The position numbers and the translations under genes were made by a program. The notes beneath the pieces were generated by a model, which saw only the letters and a list, made by a program, of their open reading frames with translations, was not told the origin of the DNA and did no database searches. Positions 1-5,048 of a stretch of DNA of 5,048 nucleotides are shown piece after piece (within the stretch, counting starts at the first letter, position 1; every line of letters begins with the position of its first letter). Source of the DNA: Pseudomonadota bacterium (GTDB taxonomy: Bacteria > Desulfobacterota > Desulfobulbia > Desulfobulbales > JAGXFP01); the NCBI GenBank assembly GCA_030673265.1, contig DAOVJK010000236.1, positions 1 to 5,048 on the forward strand. The letters are read 5' to 3'.

Positions 1-1607
1 ATGCCGTGGGATATGTGGCGGTCAGGAGAGACATGACTCAACAGAACGAGCTTGAGAACCAGCTGCGCCAGGCCCAGAAAATGGAAGCCATCGGAGCTCT
101 TGCCGGTGGAATTGCGCACGATTTTAACAACCTGCTTAACGGTATAATGGGGTTCACCGCCGTGTCTCTCCTTAATCTTGATGATCCCTGCAAATTGGAG
201 AAAAATCTCAATCTGATTCAAAATGCCTCCCTCCGGGCAGCGAATCTGGTCAAGAAGATCCTCGCCTTTAGTAGGCAAAGCGCATATAAGCGCGATCACA
301 TAGATCTTGTCTCTGTTGTTCAGGAAACGGTGGAGCTCCTTGGGGGGACATTACCTGCCACCATTGAGATCCATCAGGAGGTCAGTGAACAGTGTCAGCC
401 GGTTTTTGCCGACTCCGGAATGATACTCCAGGTTATCATGAACCTCTGCACCAACGCCTTTCATTCCATGCAGGATAACAGCGGCACCCTGACTATATCC
501 TTAGCCCCTGTAGAGTTGCTATCCGGTAATCAGCAAGAACTTCCCGCTGGCAACTACAATCTTTTGGCGGTGGGTGACACGGGGCACGGAATTTCTCCAG
601 AACATGCGGAGAAGATTTTTGACCCCTATTTTACCACCAAAAAGCAGGGGGAGGGTACCGGCCTCGGGCTGGCGACGGTTCACGGCATCATTAGTGATCT
701 TGGCGGCAAAATAACCATGGAGAGTGTCATGAATAAGGGCACCACTTTTTCTCTTTACCTGCCTGTGAGCCCGGAAGTGAGTTCTTCTGACGGTAATGAT
801 GCAGAAGTCAATGGGCAATTGTCTGCTCCGGTGCAGTTGAGCGGGCACATTCTCTTTGTGGATGATGAAGAGATGAATGTCATGCTCGGCAAAGAGGTTC
901 TGGAGGAGGCGGGATGTCGGTTTACGGGAATGACTGACAGTGTGGAGGCCTTGGGACTGTTTACTAACAGTTTTGAGGAGTTTGATCTGGTAATTACCGA
1001 CCAGACCATGCCGAACCTCACCGGTTTGGAGATGGTCGAAAAAATGGTCAAAATACGTCCTGACTTGCCGGTCATTGTAATCACCGGCTACACTGATAGC
1101 GCAACCATGGAGAAACTGAGTAATCCTGCTATATCTGCCCTTTTGAACAAACCCTTTGATCTGGACATCCTACTCGCCACAGTGCAAAGATTTCTACCGG
1201 ACAGTTCCGGTCAGCATCATACCATTTTAAGCGAGGAGCAGGAGAAGCTGGGTGGCTGGGAGGAGGCGAGGGTAGAGAAGCTGGAACCTATACGGGTGGA
1301 GGATGTTAAACAGCATATAGCCACCACCTACAATCTGACCAGGGATAAAATAGAATTGATGCTTGAAAGTGCTAAGGCGTCTCTGGTTAAGGAAATGGCC
1401 GGGGCAGCAGATGTCGCCCTCAGCGGCGATTTTGAGGAGATCTGGCAGAAGGCACATGCCCTCAACGGCTTATTGCTGAATATAGGCGCCTCGGGCTGGG
1501 CTGAAAGGGCACAGTATATTGAGAAAGCTGCCCGCAACAATCAGGATGAGGAGTATGGCCTCCTGTTCGAGGAACTCAAGGCAGGAGTTGCGGCCATGCT
1601 CAAATAG
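1..1607 (+). CDS. Hybrid sensor histidine kinase (PAS end-HisKA-HATPase-REC-Hpt), 5' partial
   Basis: This is a phosphorelay sensor kinase that autophosphorylates on His and passes phosphate to an internal receiver and then an Hpt domain. The frame is open to the left edge (first whole codon at base 3). The GTG at base 6 lies in what looks like the last strand of a PAS domain (GYVAVRRDMT), so the true start is upstream. Counting from that GTG: a short coiled linker (about 11-27); HisKA with phospho-acceptor H38 in AGGIAHDFNN; HATPase with N-box N146/N150, G1 box DTGHGIS (191-197), F-box FDPYF (205-209) and G2 box GEGTGLGLA (215-223); receiver (about 280-397) with D286/D287, phospho-acceptor D332, T360 and K382; and an Hpt-like domain (about 430-533) with H484 in HALNG. 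Every catalytic motif is intact except the Hpt lysine, which is Asn. No membrane segment lies in the visible part. The stop is TAG at 1605-1607. The signal and output partner are unknown. Confidence 0.95.
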   Translation, partial: AVGYVAVRRDMTQQNELENQLRQAQKMEAIGALAGGIAHDFNNLLNGIMGFTAVSLLNLDDPCKLEKNLNLIQNASLRAANLVKKILAFSRQSAYKRDHIDLVSVVQETVELLGGTLPATIEIHQEVSEQCQPVFADSGMILQVIMNLCTNAFHSMQDNSGTLTISLAPVELLSGNQQELPAGNYNLLAVGDTGHGISPEHAEKIFDPYFTTKKQGEGTGLGLATVHGIISDLGGKITMESVMNKGTTFSLYLPVSPEVSSSDGNDAEVNGQLSAPVQLSGHILFVDDEEMNVMLGKEVLEEAGCRFTGMTDSVEALGLFTNSFEEFDLVITDQTMPNLTGLEMVEKMVKIRPDLPVIVITGYTDSATMEKLSNPAISALLNKPFDLDILLATVQRFLPDSSGQHHTILSEEQEKLGGWEEARVEKLEPIRVEDVKQHIATTYNLTRDKIELMLESAKASLVKEMAGAADVALSGDFEEIWQKAHALNGLLLNIGASGWAERAQYIEKAARNNQDEEYGLLFEELKAGVAAMLK

Positions 1608-1770
1608 CCCTTAATCTATTCTGTTATCTCTTTAAAGGGTCGCAAATTGATTTGGTTAGTTTTTTAAAAGATTACGGGGTCGGTTCGCGCTAACTGGCTG
1701 AAAGCATTGATAATTGTTGGCTAGAAATAGGGCTTTTAGAGGCCTGTGATAACGTTTTTAAGGGCAAAAA

Positions 1771-1792
1771 TGCAAATATAGGGTCTTTTGCA
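1771..1792. repeat. Hairpin 1: perfect 6-base inverted repeat
   Basis: TGCAAA (1771-1776) and its exact complement TTTGCA (1787-1792) flank a 10-base loop. It lies 10 bases before a second, larger hairpin. No T-run follows it, so it does not look like an intrinsic terminator. It could be part of a structured RNA, a protein-binding site or a decayed mobile-element end. Confidence 0.45.
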
Positions 1793-1802
1793 ACTCATGT
1801 CT

Positions 1803-1855
1803 GGAGCCAAAAGGGAAGTAACGCAAGGGATCAAGTCTGCTCTTGTCTTTGGCCC
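1803..1855. repeat. Hairpin 2: long bulged inverted repeat with inner stem
   Basis: The outer stem pairs GG (1803-1804) plus GCCAAA (1806-1811) with TTTGGC (1848-1853) plus CC (1854-1855), with A1805 bulged; G1813-C1847 adds a pair beyond bulged A1812. An inner stem pairs CAAG (1832-1835) with CTTG (1842-1845) around a 6-base loop. The two-level fold suggests a REP-like or structured element rather than chance. There is no T-tract after it. Its right half partly resembles the terminator hairpin near 2459-2487. Confidence 0.4.
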
Positions 1856-1989
1856 GTGAGAAGACGAGACGCTTTTAAATAACTAACTTCTGAAAATGCC
1901 GTAGTTAAATAATCTTTTTGATTCTTGACTTAGAGCACATATCCTTACGAAGCATTATATGCAGGATCAGACAATAATTTAACGCCTTT

Positions 1990-1995
1990 AGGGGG
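1990..1995 (+). promoter_or_regulatory. Ribosome binding site of the hemerythrin gene
   Basis: AGGGGG lies 8 bases before the ATG at 2004, a good Shine-Dalgarno position that supports this start. CGCC at 1983-1986 can pair with GGCG at 1994-1997, so a small hairpin could partly cover the site. The pairing is short and may not matter. Confidence 0.6.
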
Positions 1996-2003
1996 CGGAT
2001 CAT

Positions 2004-2396
2004 ATGGAATGGGATCAAAAATACAAACTCGGTATTATATGGCAGGATTTTCAGCATGAACAGCTCTTTAAGCATATTGACAACCTGACCAAAGCCAAAG
2101 AAACGGGAATGGAAAAAGCCAAGTTTTATAAGACCATTTCTTTTATCGAAAGGTACACTCAGGAGCATTTTGACCTGGAAGCCAAATATATGGAGCAGCA
2201 CAGATACCCCAAGATACTTGAGCATCAGAAGGAACATGCAAAGTTTATTGAAGATTTCCGGCAGTTCAAATCAAGCTGTATTTACGAGGATGATAAATCA
2301 TCAAAGGAACTCTTGCTGCAGTTAAGCAAGTGGGTTGTAAAACACATCATGAAAATAGATAAGGATCTTGCCGAGTTCCTGCAGAATAGACAATGA
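2004..2396 (+). CDS. Bacteriohemerythrin (single-domain, non-haem di-iron O2-binding protein)
   Basis: The gene encodes a 130-residue cytoplasmic hemerythrin, the usual size for the single-domain family, which binds O2 reversibly at a di-iron centre in a four-helix bundle. All seven expected iron ligands are visible: H18 (DFQHEQLF), H55 and E59 (HFDLE), H74 and H78 (HQKEH), and H114 and D119 (HIMKID). The family's N-terminal Trp (W3), the GI pair (10-11) and the W-x-x-x-H signature (W110-H114) are also present. There is no signal peptide, membrane segment or fused signalling domain, so this is a stand-alone protein. Family roles include oxygen storage or delivery, oxygen sensing and iron or redox homeostasis; which applies here is not shown. 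The start is fixed by a good ribosome binding site. It lies 396 bases downstream of a kinase gene on the same strand and converges on the sugar-nucleotide operon. Its base composition is visibly more AT-rich than that of the dehydrogenase gene. Confidence 0.93.
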   Translation: MEWDQKYKLGIIWQDFQHEQLFKHIDNLTKAKETGMEKAKFYKTISFIERYTQEHFDLEAKYMEQHRYPKILEHQKEHAKFIEDFRQFKSSCIYEDDKSSKELLLQLSKWVVKHIMKIDKDLAEFLQNRQ

Positions 2397-2452
2397 AGGA
2401 GAGATCGGGGGTACCCATTAAAAAGCCGCTGTCAAGAGATGGACTACTCCGT

Positions 2453-2486
2453 AAAAAAAAGGGTCAAGGAGCTGCTCCTGGCTTTT
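2453..2486 (-). terminator. Intrinsic terminator of the minus-strand sugar-nucleotide operon
   Basis: Read on the minus strand, AGGAGC and GCTCCT (2479-2467, one central base) form a GC-rich hairpin. It is followed by TGACCC and an unbroken run of eight T (2460-2453). AAAAG on the upstream side (2486-2482) can also pair with CTTTT (2461-2457), extending the stem through an internal loop. It lies 55 bases after the dehydrogenase stop. On the plus strand the same hairpin is followed only by a short TTTT, so it might weakly stop hemerythrin transcripts too. Confidence 0.65.
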
Positions 2487-2488
2487 GT

Positions 2489-2498
2489 TCAGATCTGA
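2489..2498. repeat. 10-base perfect palindrome
   Basis: TCAGATCTGA is its own reverse complement and lies in the convergent gap next to the terminator hairpin. With no loop it could be a protein-binding site, or simply chance; nothing else supports a role. Confidence 0.25.
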
Positions 2499-2540
2499 GC
2501 CCAGTTATGAGACCCAGAAATTAGCGGATCATTAAGCCCA

Positions 2541-3848
2541 TCAATTCCTGCCTACTCCGAAATATTGAAAACCGGCTTCTTTCATTTTAACCGGGTCATA
2601 GACATTTCTAAGATCGATGAAGACCGGCGTCTTCATTGCTGCTTTGATCCGATCGAGGTCCAAGGCCCGGTACTGGTTCCACTCGGTCATCAACACCAAG
2701 GCATCGGCCCCGGTGGCAGCTTCGTAACTGTTGGCCACATAGGTGAAATCCGGGAATAATTTTTCGGCCTCTTCCATTCCCTGCGGATCGTGGGCTTGGA
2801 TATTTGCTCCCTTTTCAAATAGCGGCGGCAGAATGGACAAGGCCGGGGCATCGCGGAGATCGTCGGTTTCGGGCTTGAAGGTCAGGCCCAGTACGCCGAT
2901 GGTCTTGCCGGTCTCGCTGCCTCCCAAGGCATCCCTGATCTTCTTGACCATTCGGGCCTTCTGGGAGTTGTTTGCTTCGACCCCGGCTTCGACCAGCCTG
3001 GCGGAGACCCCGTGTTCCTGGGCGGTGCGGAGCAGGGCCAGAGTATCCTTGGGGAAGCAAGACCCCCCGTAACCGGGGCCAGGATGGAGAAACTTACTGC
3101 TGATTCGGCCATCCAGCCCCATACCTTTGGCAAGATCAATGACATTGGCATTAACAGCCTCACAGAGATTGGCCATCTCGTTAATGAAGCTGATTTTCAC
3201 CGCCAGGAAGGCATTTGCGGCATACTTGGTCAGTTCTGCAGTTTCCAGGTCGGTGGTGACAAACGGGGTGGCGAAAAGGTAGAGAGGGTCGTAAATTTCT
3301 TTAAGGATTTCCAGGGCTCGGTCGGAATCTGTACCCAGGATGATTCGGTCTGGTCGCATGAAATCATTGATGGCGGCACCCTCCCGGAGGAACTCCGGAT
3401 TCGAGGCCACGTCAAAATCGGCCTCAGGGTTGGTTTCGCTGATGATCCGTTGGATCTGCCGGGCCGTGCCGACCGGCACGGTGCTTTTGTCGACGATCAC
3501 CGTGTAATCCTTGAGGCAGCAGGCCAGCTCCTTGGCCGCGGCATAGATGTAACTCAGGTCGGCATAGCCGTCCCCGCGCCGGGAGGATGGGGTGCCGACG
3601 GCGATGAAGACCGCCTGGGCCTCGGTCACTGCGGCCTCCAGCTCGGTGGTGAAATGTAGCCGCTGGCCTTCGATGTTCGTTTTGACCATGGTATCGAGCC
3701 CCGGTTCAAAGATCGGGATCTCCCCAGCCAGCAATTTGTTAATCTTGGCACCATCCTTGTCCATGCAGGTGACGTCGTGGCCTAACTCCGCAAAACAGGC
3801 GCCGCTGACCAGGCCGACATAGCCTGTGCCGATCATAGTTATATTCAT
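2541..3848 (-). CDS. ugd: UDP-glucose 6-dehydrogenase
   Basis: This enzyme oxidises UDP-glucose twice with NAD+ to give UDP-glucuronate, in the cytoplasm. The product is 435 residues, normal for the bacterial family. From the chosen start: N-terminal NAD-binding fold with GTGYVGLVSG (7-16) and D30 for the ribose; VGTP (84-87); KSTVPVGT (121-128); NPEFLREG (150-157) with E152 and E156; the central helix with K208 and N212; the catalytic site GYGGSCFPKD with nucleophile C264, K267 and D268; and the C-terminal UDP-binding domain with LTFKPETDDLRDAP (322-335). No key residue is missing. ATG at 3848-3846 was chosen because it opens directly on the NAD fold, has GGGGG (3861-3857) 8 bases before it, and overlaps the epimerase stop as ATGA. 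A GTG at 3869 would add seven residues without family support. As the second gene of the operon it supplies the substrate for the epimerase encoded first. Its base composition is more GC-rich than the genes around it. Confidence 0.97.
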   Translation of the reverse strand: MNITMIGTGYVGLVSGACFAELGHDVTCMDKDGAKINKLLAGEIPIFEPGLDTMVKTNIEGQRLHFTTELEAAVTEAQAVFIAVGTPSSRRGDGYADLSYIYAAAKELACCLKDYTVIVDKSTVPVGTARQIQRIISETNPEADFDVASNPEFLREGAAINDFMRPDRIILGTDSDRALEILKEIYDPLYLFATPFVTTDLETAELTKYAANAFLAVKISFINEMANLCEAVNANVIDLAKGMGLDGRISSKFLHPGPGYGGSCFPKDTLALLRTAQEHGVSARLVEAGVEANNSQKARMVKKIRDALGGSETGKTIGVLGLTFKPETDDLRDAPALSILPPLFEKGANIQAHDPQGMEEAEKLFPDFTYVANSYEAATGADALVLMTEWNQYRALDLDRIKAAMKTPVFIDLRNVYDPVKMKEAGFQYFGVGRN

Positions 3849-4852
3849 CCGTAATACCCCCGATACCACTTAACAAAATTTTCCAGACCTGATTCGATGC
3901 TGGTTGCGGGTTTGAATTTAAAATCACGAACCAGCTCATCAATATTTGCATAGGTTGCTGCGACATCGCCATCCTGCATTGGCATGAAGTTTTTTGCTGC
4001 CTTTTTCCCTAAGCAATCCTCCAGAACCTCAATAAAATGCATGAGAGTTTCCACCTGGTTATTGCCGATATTGTAGATATGATAAGGAGCCCAACTGGTA
4101 GCAGCGTCGGGATCAGCTTTGTTCCAGGCTGGGTTGGCGGCAGGTGGTTGCTGGATGACCCGGGCAACGCCTTCAACAATATCGTCAATATAGGTAAAAT
4201 CTCTTTTCATCTCACCATTATTGAAGATATTGATTGGTTCCCCGGTCAGAATAGCCTTGGTAAAGAGAAAATAGGCCATGTCCGGTCGTCCCCAGGGGCC
4301 ATACACCGTAAAGAAGCGTAAGCCGGTTGTGGGCAGGCCATAGAGGTGACTGTAAGCATGGGCCATCAGCTCGTTTGATTTCTTGGTGGCGGCATAAAGC
4401 GAAAGAGGGTGGTCGACATTGTCATGAACGGAAAAAGGCATAGTAGTGTTGCCGCCATAAACCGAACTTGATGAGGCAAAGACCAGATGCTCCACCTTGC
4501 TATGGCGACACCCTTCCAGGACATTGACAAAACCGAGAAGATTAGAATCTGCATAGGCATGGGGATTTGTTAAGGAATACCGTACCCCCGCCTGGGCCGC
4601 CATATTCACCACGCCACTAAAATGATGATCGGCAAATAACTGCTCCATGGCGGCGCGATCCGCCAGATCCATTTTTATGAAAGTGTAATTTGGTTCCGGT
4701 TGTAACAGGGCCAATCGGGCTTGTTTCAAGGCAGGGTCATAATAATCGTTCAGATTATCAATTCCGACAACTTCAAGACCGGAAGAAAGCAATTTCTTGC
4801 TCAGAAAAGAGCCGATAAAACCCGCTCCGCCAGTGATGAGTACTTTTTTCAT
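3845..4852 (-). CDS. UDP-glucuronate 4-epimerase (NAD-dependent, extended SDR family)
   Basis: This enzyme interconverts UDP-glucuronate and UDP-galacturonate by a C4 keto intermediate using bound NAD+, in the cytoplasm. The protein has 335 residues, typical for the family (relatives are called LpsL, or capsular polysaccharide protein I). Visible motifs: the Rossmann glycine pattern TGGAGFIG (7-14) with D32 for the NAD ribose; the AAQAGVRYS segment (85-93); the serine run SSSSVYGG (127-134); the catalytic pair Y153 and K157 (YAATK); RFFTVYGPWGRPDMA (179-193); MKRDFTYIDDI (215-225); and MQDGDVAATYAN (292-303). The last three blocks favour a glucuronate epimerase over GalE or a dTDP-glucose dehydratase. 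The insert at about 235-256 (PAWNKADPDAATSWAP) is normal in this subfamily. It is the first gene of the operon and its TGA overlaps the dehydrogenase ATG. The ATG at 4852 leaves only MKK before the first strand, as expected, although no strong Shine-Dalgarno precedes it. The dehydrogenase partner makes the substrate assignment firmer. Confidence 0.92.
   Translation of the reverse strand: MKKVLITGGAGFIGSFLSKKLLSSGLEVVGIDNLNDYYDPALKQARLALLQPEPNYTFIKMDLADRAAMEQLFADHHFSGVVNMAAQAGVRYSLTNPHAYADSNLLGFVNVLEGCRHSKVEHLVFASSSSVYGGNTTMPFSVHDNVDHPLSLYAATKKSNELMAHAYSHLYGLPTTGLRFFTVYGPWGRPDMAYFLFTKAILTGEPINIFNNGEMKRDFTYIDDIVEGVARVIQQPPAANPAWNKADPDAATSWAPYHIYNIGNNQVETLMHFIEVLEDCLGKKAAKNFMPMQDGDVAATYANIDELVRDFKFKPATSIESGLENFVKWYRGYYG
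3857..3861 (-). promoter_or_regulatory. Ribosome binding site of the dehydrogenase gene, inside the epimerase gene
   Basis: On the minus strand GGGGG lies 8 bases before the ATG at 3848 and within the last codons of the epimerase gene. It decides between the two possible starts, because the GTG at 3869 would lie upstream of it. With the ATGA overlap it suggests translational coupling of the two proteins. Confidence 0.6.
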
Positions 4853-4918
4853 TATAGAACCGCTTTATATGGGGTGAGGACTGATCTGTATATATCTTTT
4901 TTGACTGTTGAAAAGGCT

Positions 4919-4946
4919 ATTATAAAAAGAGATATTTAGAAAGCAA
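4919..4946 (-). promoter_or_regulatory. Candidate sigma-70 promoter of the epimerase-dehydrogenase operon
   Basis: On the minus strand TTGCTT (4946-4941) and a perfect TATAAT (4924-4919) are separated by 16 bases. Transcription would begin near 4912, leaving a leader of about 60 bases before the ATG at 4852. The -35 matches the consensus at only three positions. The surrounding sequence is AT-rich, so a chance match is possible. The -10 box contains the TAA stop of the open frame coming from the right edge. Confidence 0.4.
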
Positions 4947-5048
4947 AAAGGGCATAAACTTTACGTTTACTCCGGTCTGTTCAGGGAAAAAGGTGATGTT
5001 GGCTACCTGTAAACCGGCCTTGACTCCGCAGTTAAAAGCTGTCTTGAG
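4920..5048 (-). CDS. Possible 3' end of an unidentified gene, cut by the right edge
   Basis: One minus-strand frame is open for 42 codons from the window edge to a TAA at 4922-4920; the other two minus-strand frames hit stops within the first 15 codons. The visible peptide reads NCGVKAGLQVANITFFPEQ (positions 6-24) and ends in MPFLLSKYLFL. I do not recognise it. If real, it would lie 67 bases upstream of the epimerase on the same strand and could belong to the same polysaccharide cluster. A run of this length has a fair chance of being accidental. A competing plus-strand reading starts at the ATG at 4996, preceded by AGGG, and is also open to the edge (17 codons). Confidence 0.2.
   Translation of the reverse strand, partial: LKTAFNCGVKAGLQVANITFFPEQTGVNVKFMPFLLSKYLFL

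Larger units (their letters stand above)
1608..2003. other. Non-coding gap between kinase and hemerythrin genes
   Basis: This AT-rich stretch of 396 bases has no convincing gene on either strand. It holds two consecutive hairpins (1771-1792 and 1803-1855), an imperfect direct repeat TGGCTGAAA / TGGCTAGAAA (1695-1703 and 1718-1727), and the leader of the hemerythrin gene. That leader includes a TTGACT hexamer (1925-1930) with no good -10 partner at normal spacing, and a bulged hairpin at 1941-1967. No strong intrinsic terminator follows the kinase. The gap may hold a promoter, a small RNA, or the remains of a mobile element; the sequence alone does not decide. Confidence 0.6.

Noticed and set aside
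1608..1665. Terminator after the kinase: CCCTTAA / TTAAAGGG with a later T-run
   Set aside because: The stem is AT-rich, bulged and has a 17-base loop, and the six-T run at 1660-1665 lies about 20 bases beyond it, so it does not make a credible intrinsic terminator.
1797..1859. 20-codon plus-strand reading frame (MSGAKREVTQ...)
   Set aside because: It has no ribosome binding site and coincides with hairpin 2, so the pairing explains the sequence better than coding does.
1925..1960. Sigma-70 or sigma-54 promoter before the hemerythrin gene
   Set aside because: TTGACT at 1925-1930 has no TATAAT-like box at 16-18 bases, and no GG/GC pair with sigma-54 spacing was found nearby.
1905..2237. Minus-strand open frame of 110 codons reaching into the gap
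   Set aside because: Most of it is antisense to the hemerythrin gene, whose iron ligands are all intact. Its hydrophobic look is a by-product of the reversed codons.
2409..2416. GGGTACCC palindrome after the hemerythrin stop as a terminator
   Set aside because: The arms leave only a two-base loop, which cannot form a hairpin, and no T-run follows.
3012..3659. Long plus-strand open frame of 215 codons
   Set aside because: It lies wholly antisense to the dehydrogenase gene, which has every family motif intact, and its translation resembles no family I know. GC-rich genes commonly produce such opposite-strand frames.
3849..3869. GTG start giving a 442-residue dehydrogenase
   Set aside because: The extra seven residues precede the NAD fold without family support. 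The ATG at 3848 has the better-placed ribosome site and the typical ATGA overlap.

Overview
The window carries four well-supported protein genes and reads as an ordinary chromosomal segment of a Gram-negative bacterium. Protein style suggests a Desulfobacterota (former Deltaproteobacteria) relative: a PAS-linked hybrid histidine kinase with an HDFNN H-box, a single-domain bacteriohemerythrin, and a UDP-uronic acid gene pair. That placement is an impression from family resemblance, because no rRNA or other marker gene is present.

Layout: (1) Bases 1-1607, + strand: a hybrid sensor histidine kinase cut by the left edge, with the end of a PAS-like domain, then HisKA, HATPase, receiver and C-terminal Hpt domains. 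(2) Bases 1608-2003: a 396-base AT-rich gap with no convincing gene but with two consecutive hairpins and a short direct repeat. (3) Bases 2004-2396, + strand: a bacteriohemerythrin with all seven expected iron ligands. (4) Bases 2397-2540: a convergent gap holding a good intrinsic terminator for the minus-strand genes. (5) Bases 2541-4852, - strand: a two-gene operon of UDP-glucuronate 4-epimerase followed by UDP-glucose 6-dehydrogenase, joined by a 4-base ATGA overlap. (6) Bases 4853-5048: the operon leader with a TATAAT promoter, plus an unidentified open frame that runs off the right edge.

The operon has a clear combined role. The dehydrogenase makes UDP-glucuronate from UDP-glucose, and the epimerase converts it to UDP-galacturonate, giving acidic sugar donors for capsule, exopolysaccharide or lipopolysaccharide. 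The kinase and the hemerythrin lie on the same strand but are separated by about 400 bases, so a shared transcript or shared oxygen/redox signalling role is only a guess.

I found no CRISPR array, tRNA, rRNA, intact insertion sequence, toxin-antitoxin pair or recognisable defence system. Nothing here convincingly amounts to an undescribed system. The points most worth a second look are the hairpin-rich gap and its partial resemblance to the terminator element, the changed Hpt motif in the kinase, and the right-edge open frame whose stop codon lies inside the operon promoter.
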